Assembly (NCBI GenBank): GCA_030248195.1
Contig: JASAND010000573.1
Coordinates: 20,607 to 84,606 of the forward strand
Direction: 5' to 3'
Length of the DNA: 64,000 nt
From: Trissonchulus latispiculum
Lineage: Eukaryota > Nematoda > Enoplea > Enoplida > Ironidae
Program-made: the position numbers and the translations under genes
Part shown: positions 46,109 through 55,500 of the stretch, in pieces
Layout: every line of letters begins with the position of its first letter
Position numbering within the stretch: the first letter of the stretch is position 1
Notes under the pieces: model-generated
What the model was told of the DNA's origin: nothing
The model's input: the letters and a program-made list of their open reading frames with translations, nothing else
Databases searched by the model: none

Positions 46109-46480
46109 CTGAGTTTTTTTAGGCAAAAATAAGTGGGGGGGACGCCCACCCCACTAGTGTGGGGGGGAGGTCCAAAAGTGGGGGGGAATAAAATGGGCAA
46201 AAAAGGCCAAAAATACCGTATAAAAAGCCTGTTTTCTACATATACTGCTATAACTAAGCTTAAAGGTGCTCAAAAATTAAGTTTTGGCACCAAAATAGAC
46301 GATTTTTTACCAAAAATTTCCGGCGAAGCCGGAAAAATTTTGAAAATTTTGACCAAAAATCCTAAAAATTTGGCATTTTCTGGGCACCTTAGGGTGAGTG
46401 GGGGGGGGGGAAGCCCAAAAAAGTGGGGAGGGGAACGAGTGGGGGGGCGCCCCCCCGCCCTCCCCAGTAAAAAAACCCAG
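46109..46480. mobile_element. G/C-run MITE (CTGAGTTTTTTTAG ends), right arm only, TSD TTAAT
   Basis: 372 bp flanked by TTAAT (46104-46108, 46481-46485). The left arm keeps the empty site ATTAA near 10010. Inside are G7-G10 runs and CCGGCGAAGCCGG near 46320. Confidence 0.9.
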
Positions 46481-46794
46481 TTAATATATTTTTATAATTT
46501 TGTTTTTTAGCACTCTTCCTTCAACCGAGTCTAGCTGGGCAGCTCAAGTAGAAGCAGAAAGTACGTAGTTTGTAGTTGTACTTGTATATAGTTTGTGTAC
46601 TGTGGGGTGTCTTAGCAGCTCCCTTACCTTCCAAGTGGCAAGCGACATTCCGCTTGCCACTTTTGTACCTTCGTTAAGTCTTATCTTGGTTTTTTATTCG
46701 GGCTAATGTATGGTGACCTTTGTTATGTGTCTATTTCGCTCTGTTTGAGAAACCAGGGTTTTTTGCTGACGGGTAGTGTGTGACGTTACATACC

Positions 46795-47201
46795 CTGGGC
46801 TTATTCTAGTGGGGCAGGGGGGTGGGGGCCCCCATAAACACCCGCCCCCCCCACAAAATCGTCCCCCCCCAAAAAAAGTCGCCCCCCCCCCAAAAAAGTG
46901 GGCGCCCCTTTTGGTACCAAATTTTGCCCTGAAAAAATCGCTCAGAAGGCCAAATTTTCAAAAATTTTCCGGCTTCGCCAGAGAGTTTTTCTTAATTTTT
47001 GCCGTTTTCAACACTAAATCTGCTTATTTTTGCTACAAACATTAACTTTTATAGTATATGCCAGAAAAATAGCGCTATTTTTTAGCACATTTTCTGAAAA
47101 ATTTTGCCCCCCCCCCCCAAAATTCCTTGCCCCTCGGACTTTTGGGGTAGGGGCCCCCAAGGAGCCCCCCCCCCAAGAAAAAATCCCTAGAATAAGCCCA
47201 G
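46795..47201. mobile_element. Mirrored G/C-run MITE (copy of 9382-9755)
   Basis: Ends CTGGGCTTATTCTAG and CTAGAATAAGCCCAG, flanked by CATACC on both sides. Longer than the left copy because of longer C-runs. Confidence 0.87.
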
Positions 47202-47749
47202 CATACCTCTTCAAAAAATTTCGCAATTTTTCAGAAAACAGTTTGTAACTCTCTCCAAAAAGTTTTGCAATCGCAATTTTTCAGAAAAAAGTTTGTAACT
47301 ATCTGAAAATATTAAATTTACTCGCGTTTTGCTTACTACTTGTACGTATATATGCATTTTACAGGCCGCGTATTTATAAGTGAAAATTAAAAACTTAAAT
47401 TTACGGCAAAAGTTGGTGAAGCTGCTCCGAATCAGCTTGACAAAATTAAAAAAGTTAAGCAATTACTACACAGCTACCTGCATCTATTTGTACGGAGCTA
47501 GGAGGGTTGGGTTTTTCAGGAAAAAATTTTGCAGGACCCTGGCAATTTTTTAGGATTTTGAAAGTGGGTGGTGCTTGCCCTCCCCTAGGGAGGGGGAAAT
47601 GGGGGGGGGGGGTGAGTCCAAGGTGTAAAATACCAAAATTTTTAGCGAAAAATTAGCATTTTTAGGTAAAAACACAAAAACAGCTGTTTTTCGACACTTT
47701 TGGGCGACCCCCAAAAGAGAAGAGTGGGGGGTAAAAAGGTAAAGTGACC

Positions 47750-48425
47750 CCTGGAGAGAACTCCAACCTACAGAAGGTTATAGAGTGCCGGTGCTTATCT
47801 CCGGATTCACAGCCCGAAGCCAGGAGCGACAATTCTAATGTTGACTACATCTGTGGAAGGTGGGCCAGCCCTTCATCTGGCATTACGCCAGAACACAGAT
47901 TCCTGTTACCTTCCCACCGCAGTGGTACCCATTTATCGACCAGTTAAGGATAGACAGCCTGGGTTTTCTCTAGGCCAAAAAAGTGGGGGGGAATAAAATG
48001 GGCTAAAAACGCTAAAAAAATACCGTAAAAATTACGTGTTTTCTACATATACTGCTACTACTAAGCTCGAAAGTGCTGAAAAATCAAGTTTTAGTACCAA
48101 AATAGACGATTTTGACCAAAAAATTCCGGCGAAGCCGGAAAATTTTTGAAAACTTTGACCAAAAATCCTTAAAATTTGGCTTTTTCTGGGCACCTTGTAG
48201 TGATTGGGGGGGGAAGCCCAAAAAAGTGGGGGAACCCAAAAAGTGGGGGGGGGGGGCGCCCCCCCACCCCTCCCTACTAAAGAAAACCCCGACAGCTGGG
48301 TTGGCTGGAGCCCACGGTGAACCGATATGTGCTTAGTCCCTTGCTCAAGGGGATTTGTGAAAGCCTTGTGGCAGCGGGGATTCGAACCTAGGACCGTAAG
48401 ATGGGGGTGGGCTGCCAAAACTGGG
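47750..48425 (-). mobile_element. Mirrored tRNA-derived SINE, split
   Basis: Minus-strand copy of 7974-8650. The B box reads GGTTCGAATCC on the minus strand near 48386-48396, a better match to the canonical B box than the left copy. Confidence 0.6.
47959..48291. mobile_element. Mirrored G/C-run MITE (copy of 8097-8428)
   Basis: Starts CTGGGTTTTCTCTAGG, ends AGAAAACCCCG, flanked by ACAGC on both sides. The hairpin CCGGCGAAGCCGG is near 48127. Confidence 0.85.
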
Positions 48426-48429
48426 GGGG

Positions 48430-49269
48430 GCTTTCAAAAAGTGGGGTCCCCCACCCCCACCCCACTGAAAAATAGGAAACAACTAGTTTTCCCGGTTTTT
48501 TCAGTAATGCCTGCTAATTTTCCGAAGTTTTTAAACTTTTTCCAACTTGGTGGAAAACACTCCTGACTCCTGAGTTTTTCCGAAGGCCCTCCATTGTCCG
48601 ATGCCCATTCCTGGTATATAGCTAGGGAATTAAAATCCAGCAAGAAAACTTACGTTGGGGCGGTTTTGGCTTGATAGAATGATGGAAATTAACAGAGAGC
48701 AAGTCGCTAAATTTGTTGTAAGCAGCTCTGCTGCATACGATCGATGATAAGTCAGGACTGATTTTATTAATTTTCCGTAACAAGCTTTCAGTTCATCAGT
48801 TCATTCTACAGCAGAACACCATCTGCAACAAGGTCGTGGTAGATCAAGTAACCACACAATTTATTATCGAAAGGCGGGCTCCCACTCCAACTTTGCAAGA
48901 ATCCAGTTAAATTTTGCTTCAGCAACTGAAAATGTTTGGTGAGAAGGCGTTTTACGAAAGTGTTTGTTGTTTGTTCAGTAGTGTTGTGTTTATTCAAAAC
49001 ACTGCATGCAAACCCCTCAAAAATGTATATAGGCGAAATTTTTAAATTTTGAAAAATTCCTCATGAAAACATTATCTAAGTCTCTAAGTTGAGAAATTGT
49101 CCAGAAAAAAAGTGTGTAATTACACGCGTTTTTGAGCAAAATACACTGTGAGGAACCCTGCCTTTTAGAACTCCACATCTCCGTTAAATTGCCAAATTTT
49201 AGTTCTCTAGCTTCTCATGGATTTTTAAATTTTCACGTTTTAATGGTTGTTGTTTGCTGCATTAAACAT
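48430..49269. other. Arm segment, nothing identified; contains empty target site
   Basis: Counterpart of 3920-4155 and 7365-7973 without the 3.2-kb element. The empty site is at 49020-49044. Confidence 0.5.
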
Positions 49270-49674
49270 TTGGCTTTTTCCTACAGGGGGGGGGGGGTGG
49301 GGGCCCCCCAGAATTTCGCCCCCCCCCCAGACTTGGGTCGCCCCCCCCAGAATCGCCCTCCCCCCAGGATTCGGACCTTCCCCCCCCCCCAGAACTCCAA
49401 AATGCCCGGAAAAATAGGGTTTTGAGGGTAAATTTTGAAAATTTTTTCCGGCTTCGCCGGATTTTTACCCATTTTTAAGCATTTTTTAGCTATTTTAAGC
49501 TTAAATTTAAGTTAAAAATAGTTAATTTTTAGCTTAGCAGCAAAAAATAGCTATTTTTAGGCATTTTTCGAAAAATTTTTCTCCTCCCCCCCAAAGCCGA
49601 GCCCCCCCCCCCAGACCTGGGGGGGACCCCCCCCAGACTTCCCCCCCAGAAATGTTTGCCTAGGAAAAAGCCAG
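49270..49674. mobile_element. G/C-run MITE (TGGCTTTTTCC ends), right arm only, TSD AACAT
   Basis: 405 bp, relative of 17288-17635. Ends TTGGCTTTTTCCTACAG and TAGGAAAAAGCCAG, flanked by AACAT (49265-49269, 49675-49679). The left arm has the uninterrupted target near 3915-3925. Contains G10 and C10 runs and the CCGGCTTCGCCGG hairpin near 49450. Confidence 0.9.
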
Positions 49675-50072
49675 AACATTACAATGTAATGGCATCACCC
49701 GAATTGAAATATATAATACGTATATACGTATGTATACGCCTGTTAGATTTAGCAGATTGTGTTTTGCACACATTACAAACACGTTTGCGTTTCTGGGTGT
49801 ATGAAAGCCAATATTTGTGTCATACATGTACCTGAAAGTATTTTGCGCGGTCCCCGTTCGCACAACGGGAGGGGGGTCGGGCGACGTGGAGAGGCGAGAG
49901 CCGTAGAACAAGCAGCAGGGATTGCGACAAAAGTTTTCAAAGTATTCGCAAATATGCACACCTGCTGAATTTCTGAATACGTTTTCCATTCACTTCACAG
50001 ATTGTAAAATGCTTGCGAAGTTCTTCAAAACTTCCACATTTTTGCAGAAATTAAACAGGAGGACAATATTTA

Positions 50073-51573
50073 TTAATTAGAACGCATTCAATTTATTTAG
50101 ATTTTGCGAAGGCATTTGACTCGGTTAGTCATTCTAAGCTTTTGCATAAACTGCAACGTTATGGAATAACCGGTAAAATTCATAAATGGATAGCAAGCTT
50201 TCTGAAAGGAAGAACTCAAAGGGTTAAAATAAACGTATCTATTTCCACCTATGCATAAGTGCTTAGCGGGGTTCCCCAAGGTACAGTACTAGGACCTCTA
50301 CTTTTTCTTATATATTTTAATGATCTGCCAGAGGCTATTTCTAATAGTAAAATTAGTTTGTATGCGGATGATGCAAAGATTTACTCGCATACGAATGCAC
50401 CGGTGTCCATTAGTCTGCAGGAGGACTTGATCAGTATCTGCTGGGCTTATTCTAGTGGGGGGCGGGGTGGGGCCCCCATAGACACCCTTCCCCCCACAAA
50501 TCGTTCCCCCCCCCCCCAAAATCGCCCCCCCAAAAAAAGTGGGTGCCCCTTTTGGTACCAACTTTTACCCTGAAAAAATCGCTGAGAAGGCCAAATTTTC
50601 AAAAATTTTCCGGCTTCGCCGGAGATTTTTAGTCGATTTTTGCCTATTTAAGCACTATTTTTGCACTAAAATCGAAGTTTTTTGGCGATTACTATAAAAA
50701 TAGCGCTATTTTTAGCATGTTTTTAAGAAAAATTTTGAAAAATTTTCGCCCCTCCCAAGAATGACTCGCCCCCTGAGGGGCCCCCCAAAGAGCCCCCCCC
50801 CCAAGAAAAATTCCCTTGAATAAGCCCAGATCTGTAACTGGGCCAAAACTTGGCAACTGGAGTTGTCTATTGAAAAGTGTCTGGTTTTTATCTTTGGTAC
50901 TGCCACGGAATCTGGTCAGTATCTGTATGACTTGGATGGACACGTACTCCAAATTGTAAACATTATGAAAGATTCAGGAGTTTATCTTACGCCTGATATG
51001 AAATCTTCGGTTCACTGTGAAAAATCTCAGAAAGCAAATAGGCTCGCCGCAACTATATTTAGAGCTTTTGAAACAAGAAACCGCTCCTTTCTGTTACACG
51101 CTTATAAGTCCTGTATTCGACCTATTGTAGAATATAACTCGTCTGCTTGGTCACCCTACCTGATGAAAGATATTGAAATAATTGAGCATCCGCTTTTCCA
51201 AACGAATCCCAGGGATGTATAGCTTACCTTATGCTCAACGATTACAGCAATTAGGACTAGAATCTCTTGAGGCACGACGTATTAAAGCTGACATGAAACT
51301 GGTATACAGGATTATCCACGGAAATATAAGTCTTTGCTGCGCTGACTTTTTTAAGTTCTTTAATAACCATAATCTTAGAGGACAGATTTAAAATGCTGCC
51401 ACAATTATGTCGACGTGAAAGTTATAAAGGGTTCTTTAGTAATAGGATTATAGGTATATATTTGGAATTCACTACCTAAAAGAATCATAGATTGTGAAAA
51501 CGTGCTTACTTTTGATAGACAACTAAATTCTTTTGACTTTACAAGATTTCTAAAGGGACGAGGTTTTACATAG
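50073..51573 (+). pseudogene. 5'-truncated CR1/L2-group LINE, decayed
   Basis: Begins inside the RT with YLDFAKAFDSVSHSKLLHKL (motif A, near 50095), then [19 protein letters not shown] (motif B) and LYADDAKIY (motif C). After the MITE at 50441-50829 it continues NWAKTWQLELSIEKCLVF, LLHAYKSCIRPIVEYNSSAW and SLPYAQRLQQLGLESLEARR, ending FLKGRGF at the stop near 51573. Stops and frameshifts occur before motif B and near 51195. It resembles the LINE at 1-3512 but is a separate insertion. Confidence 0.87.
50441..50829. mobile_element. G/C-run MITE (CTGGGCTTATTC ends) inside a LINE, TSD ATCTG
   Basis: 389 bp. Ends CTGGGCTTATTCTAG and GAATAAGCCCAG, flanked by ATCTG (50436-50440, 50830-50834). The LINE protein reads ISIC before it and NWAKTW after it, so the pre-insertion sequence is certain. 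TTTGGTACCAA, CCGGCTTCGCCGG and C-runs are present. This is the clearest copy for defining the family. Confidence 0.93.
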
Positions 51574-51599
51574 CCAGATAAGTGGTTCTCACCCTCTCC

Positions 51600-51940
51600 C
51601 TCTCTCTCTCTCTGTTCAGGAATCATCGCTAGGCATAGATTGGAGGAACCATAGGAATGGCCCCTGCCTCCCTCAGGAATTGGATGACCAGCTGAGGACT
51701 GGCCGAAAGACATCCCAGGCTTGCCCTGCAGCCCAAGGTACGGGTTCGCTGGGAAGTGAGGGCGGTACATTTCAGGACTAGATGGACAGCATCCTCCTCC
51801 TCTTCCCCACACATGCCACAGATTGGACTGTCCACGACTCCTATCCTGTGCAGATAGGATTTGAGTATTGGACAGTGTCCGCCGGCCCGAAGTTGGGCCA
51901 GGATTACCCTATCCCGCCTGGATAGGCCCCTTTCCGGCGG
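51600..51940 (-). pseudogene. 3' end of an RNase H-type LINE ORF2 (CCHC tail)
   Basis: On the minus strand from ~51930: RDRVILAQLRAGGHCPILKS, then VDSPICGMCG with HLVLKC (C-x2-C-x8-H-x4-C) and ending FLREAGAIPMV. It is a homologue of the tails at 17950-18350 and 61560-61845, from a third lineage. A (CT)n stretch lies at 51596-51613. Confidence 0.75.
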
Positions 51941-52464
51941 TACCCGGCCGGGTTAGGGCCGCCCCGATCGAAAAACCCGAGATGGGGCAAGGAAGCCTGC
52001 GGGGATCGGTCGGCTGTGCCCACAAACTGTATACCATATTTTACCATATATTATATATTATATATACCATATACCTCTTCCATACTGTATACCATATTTA
52101 GCATTTAATGACCCATATTTACGTATTATACTAACATATTGGTTACTAATTGTTTATATTGCTTTTCTTATTATATTGTTGCGAATATATACTTTCTGGA
52201 AGTAAACATTATCTTATCTTATCTTATCTTATCTTAGAACTTAGTTTTTCTGAACAGTTTACGCTGTATTGCGCAATTTTGACATTACAGGTAGCGCTCG
52301 CGTCGTTCGCGCTGCGCGGTCCCCCTGATTTTGCTTGCGCACTGCGCGGTCCCCCCTGAAATTAGGGTGTACCTGGTACACCCCCAGTACAACCCTTGCG
52401 CATGTATATATGATTTGTGCCGACAAATTTAGAACTAATTCTGTAATTCTTATTTGCGTTGCAG
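51941..52464. other. Sequence upstream of eIF3g exons, no first exon found
   Basis: Contains GC-rich CGGCCGGG stretches, TA-rich sequence, a (TTATC)n tract and two near-copies of GCGCTGCGCGGTCCCCC-like sequence at 52308-52358. I could not find a start exon with the acidic N-terminus expected for eIF3g. Confidence 0.45.
52213..52237 (+). repeat. (TTATC)n microsatellite
   Basis: Five tandem CTTAT/TTATC units; possibly a retroelement tail. Confidence 0.85.
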
Positions 52465-52553
52465 CTGTTCTTCCACCACGTCAGGAATATATTAAAGATG
52501 GCGTTAAATATGTTACAGAGTATAAATTTAGTGAAAATGATGAAAAAATAAAG
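52465..52553 (+). CDS. eIF3g: eIF3g exon (first one visible)
   Basis: Acceptor TTGCAG before, donor GTACGT after. Enters with a 1-nt carry-over codon, so a coding exon must precede it. Encodes VLPPRQEYIKDGVKYVTEYK plus a charged segment, which matches the family's PPP..VTEYK block. Confidence 0.9.
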
Positions 52554-55500
52554 GTACGTATAAATATACTTATGTATGATTATATATAATATATATTGCA
52601 TGGGAAAATATTATAATAGCAGTGTAGAAATCGGTACGTAGGTTATAGCAACTGTGACTAGAAATCAGATGGCATTTGAATTTTTTGTGTCTCCCTATCG
52701 GTAATAGCACTTCACCTGGAACTCGTTTCCAACTGATTAATTCATGTAGTCTTGGCAGGTTCCTACCAAACAAGGCCGCACTCAGGGGGTTCATGGGGTC
52801 TAGACCCCTTTTGGGGTGACAAAACAACAAATTTTTTGCTACTTGTATGACAAAACAGCTATTTACTATATTTATACTATATTTACATTTATATACTTTG
52901 TGTATATACTATTTTTTTGAAAAAATGCAAAAATTTTCCAACTTCTGGAGGCTCCTCCGACCCCAGACCCCTGCATTTACATAGCCCCTTGGACCCCCTT
53001 TTCAAAATCCTGGGTGCGGGCCTGTACGAAAGTAGAAGGGCAAGTATGTATATATGAGTTTATTTGCTGCGTTATATGTTTGCTTATAGAAAGCTGTCAC
53101 ATAGCCTGTGACCTGTAACAAAATTTTCCTTACGCTTACTGACATGAAAACCTCAGTTCTCACTCAATCCAATTTTATTGTTGCTTATCTTTTTTTGAAA
53201 AAAGCTTTTTACATTTGTGTAAATCTAGTGGTATATAAACAAAAGTAGAGATGCACCGGGGCCGGGGCCGGACCTCATCGTGGCCTCAGCCGGGGCCGGG
53301 ACCGGGGCCTGGAAATTGGGGGCCCAAATCGAAAATTTTCAAAAATTTTCTGGAAACTTCAAATTTTGCAATAATTTTTGATATATATACAAACGTTACT
53401 ATCGTTGTTTTCATTCATATCGGCGGGAAAGCAAACGATTTGTAACACTTTTTGAATTTCGAAAATTCAAAATTTTGGTCAAAAAATGTCAAAAATTTAC
53501 AAAATGTTGATAATTTTTGGCCCCGATCGGTACCGGGGCCGGGGCCAGGCCCCCGTGCATCCCTAAACAAAAGTAAAGGCAATTCGGAGAATTTTCTGCC
53601 CTTGAACCAGGAAATGTCACCTCAAATGATGATTGCAGCTGTAGGGAGTCTCCTGTTGTATGTTTTCCTACACAAATCGCACCGTTTACCGACCAATTAA
53701 GAATAGGTACGTAACTGTGTAGGTTAATTCCCGTCCAGTTTTACTTCAAATCGTCCTAAGTTTGTTTATATATTAAATTTGAGTCTTCACTCTTCATGTG
53801 TTTAGATAACGTCTGAGTACCAAATTGAAAAGAAGCTGGTTCCGAAAGCGATTGCTTTGCGTCGTGTGAGTTTTTATTGCCCCGAAAGGTGATAGATGAA
53901 CTAACTTTTTTCCTGTTGAGCAACTTTTTGTTGTTGATATCCCGAATTTACCTTTTTAGAAGCTGCGTATATGAGGACACACCTGTTTCCAGGTCGAGGA
54001 GCCCCTTTATTTCAAAAATTGACAAATTTTGCCACTTTTACTAGGGTCATTTCAACGTGTCAAGTTTCCGGCTTTGCCAAACTGGCTTGTTTACAGGCCA
54101 AAATTTATTGGGGGTGTGGCTAGAATTTCCTCTCTTTGCTCACCATTGGGAGGCATAAGAAATTATTTTGCAAATTTTTACGTATGTGCTGCTAAAATCT
54201 CTAAAAAATGCCTAATTTTAGTTGTTTTTAATTTAAGCTAAAAAGCGAAAATGTTTTTAAAACTCCGCCGATGCCGCACATATTTTTGAAACTTTGAGGT
54301 AAAAATGGTAAAATTTGACTGGGTTATGCGGGAGGTGGCCGAATGTGGGGGCAGCTCTCTCCCAGTAAAAATAAAACCAGAAGGTTTTTAATGACACTTT
54401 CACTATTTTAGCTTAACAACATCTAAAGAGTCTTATTTTTGGTAGTTTTTATACATGGAAACTTAAAGAATTTCTGTAAATACAACTCCCCATTTTAGGT
54501 GAGCCTCACATCGATGTGGGGGCCCTTGAAGTTCCCCACATAAACGCCTAGAAATAAGCCAGCCCTGTCCATCATATTTCTCACGGAGGTTGTTCCAACG
54601 CCAAGGAGCAACTTTAACATTTATCTGTCCGTTTATCCCCACTAATCTATTTGACACTGTAGGTGGTGGTGCCATCTGTTCCGATTAATTACAAAATTCT
54701 GACATTGTTCCATCTGTTATCATGTTTCAGAAGTGGACAAAATTTGGCGATTGTGACCAAGATCCACCGGGCCCTAATCCTGCTAATACATTTCTATCAG
54801 ATGAAGTTAATGTGCAGTTTATTCGGAACCGAGCTGGAGATGTATGTCTGTGGTTTAGTGAGGGTTTCTTTATTTTATCTATATACGTACTTATTTATTT
54901 GCCTATGCATGGTGATTTGTTGATCTTATAGAGAATGTACCTAACCGCTTCACTTTGGGGTTTGCCCTTGTTATGCCGTTTTGCTGTAATTTCTGGTTGC
55001 GTATTATATGCGTACTTGAATTCGTACGTATGCTTATGCGTTGGATCAGTTCTAGTTGCATATTAATCAATATAATACAAGAAATAAAAATGCTCCTCTG
55101 GAGCATGAAAAAGTAATATGGGTGATGGTGAGGTTGCAAAATCAAGAGAGGACTAGTTTTTAAAATGCTTAATATGGGGCTAGGTTAAAAAATAGAAGAG
55201 GACTAGGTTGTGAGCGAATTAATATGGACACAGCTTCGCCGAACAACCCATATTCGCGGTTTGTAAATGTAAATTATTATGCATATCCACGATACATTTG
55301 GTTTATAGTTCATAAATAACCTACAGCTACGGTATGTGCTCGAGTTTTATTCGAACTTTTATTTCAGCAAACGTTTTCTTCGATAAGTGCTTCATACTAA
55401 CCAGCGCATTTTACGTATCCATTTATACGGAAAATTTATATTCAAGAATAATTTAGGACTCTCCCACGATCTTCTATTTCCTCAAGACTTGGACCAATAG

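Larger units (their letters stand above)
28264..50046 (-). repeat. Right arm of giant inverted duplication
   Basis: About 21.8 kb, the inverted copy of the left arm. It lacks the left arm's insertions at 4156-7364 and 9038-9244 and has its own at 46109-46480 and 49270-49674. Many small indels break reading frames that are open in the left arm, most clearly the Penelope-like RT (open at 22299-23579, broken at 32548-33820). Outer similarity ends near 50046, in the sequence before a truncated LINE. Confidence 0.93.

Noticed and set aside
46133..46510. 125-codon plus-strand ORF
   Set aside because: It lies on a G-run MITE inserted in one arm only; the translation is Gly/Lys-rich noise.
3565..50046. 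The whole palindrome as one giant foldback transposon
   Set aside because: No terminal motif or target duplication at the outer ends, and the centre breaks inside an RT gene.
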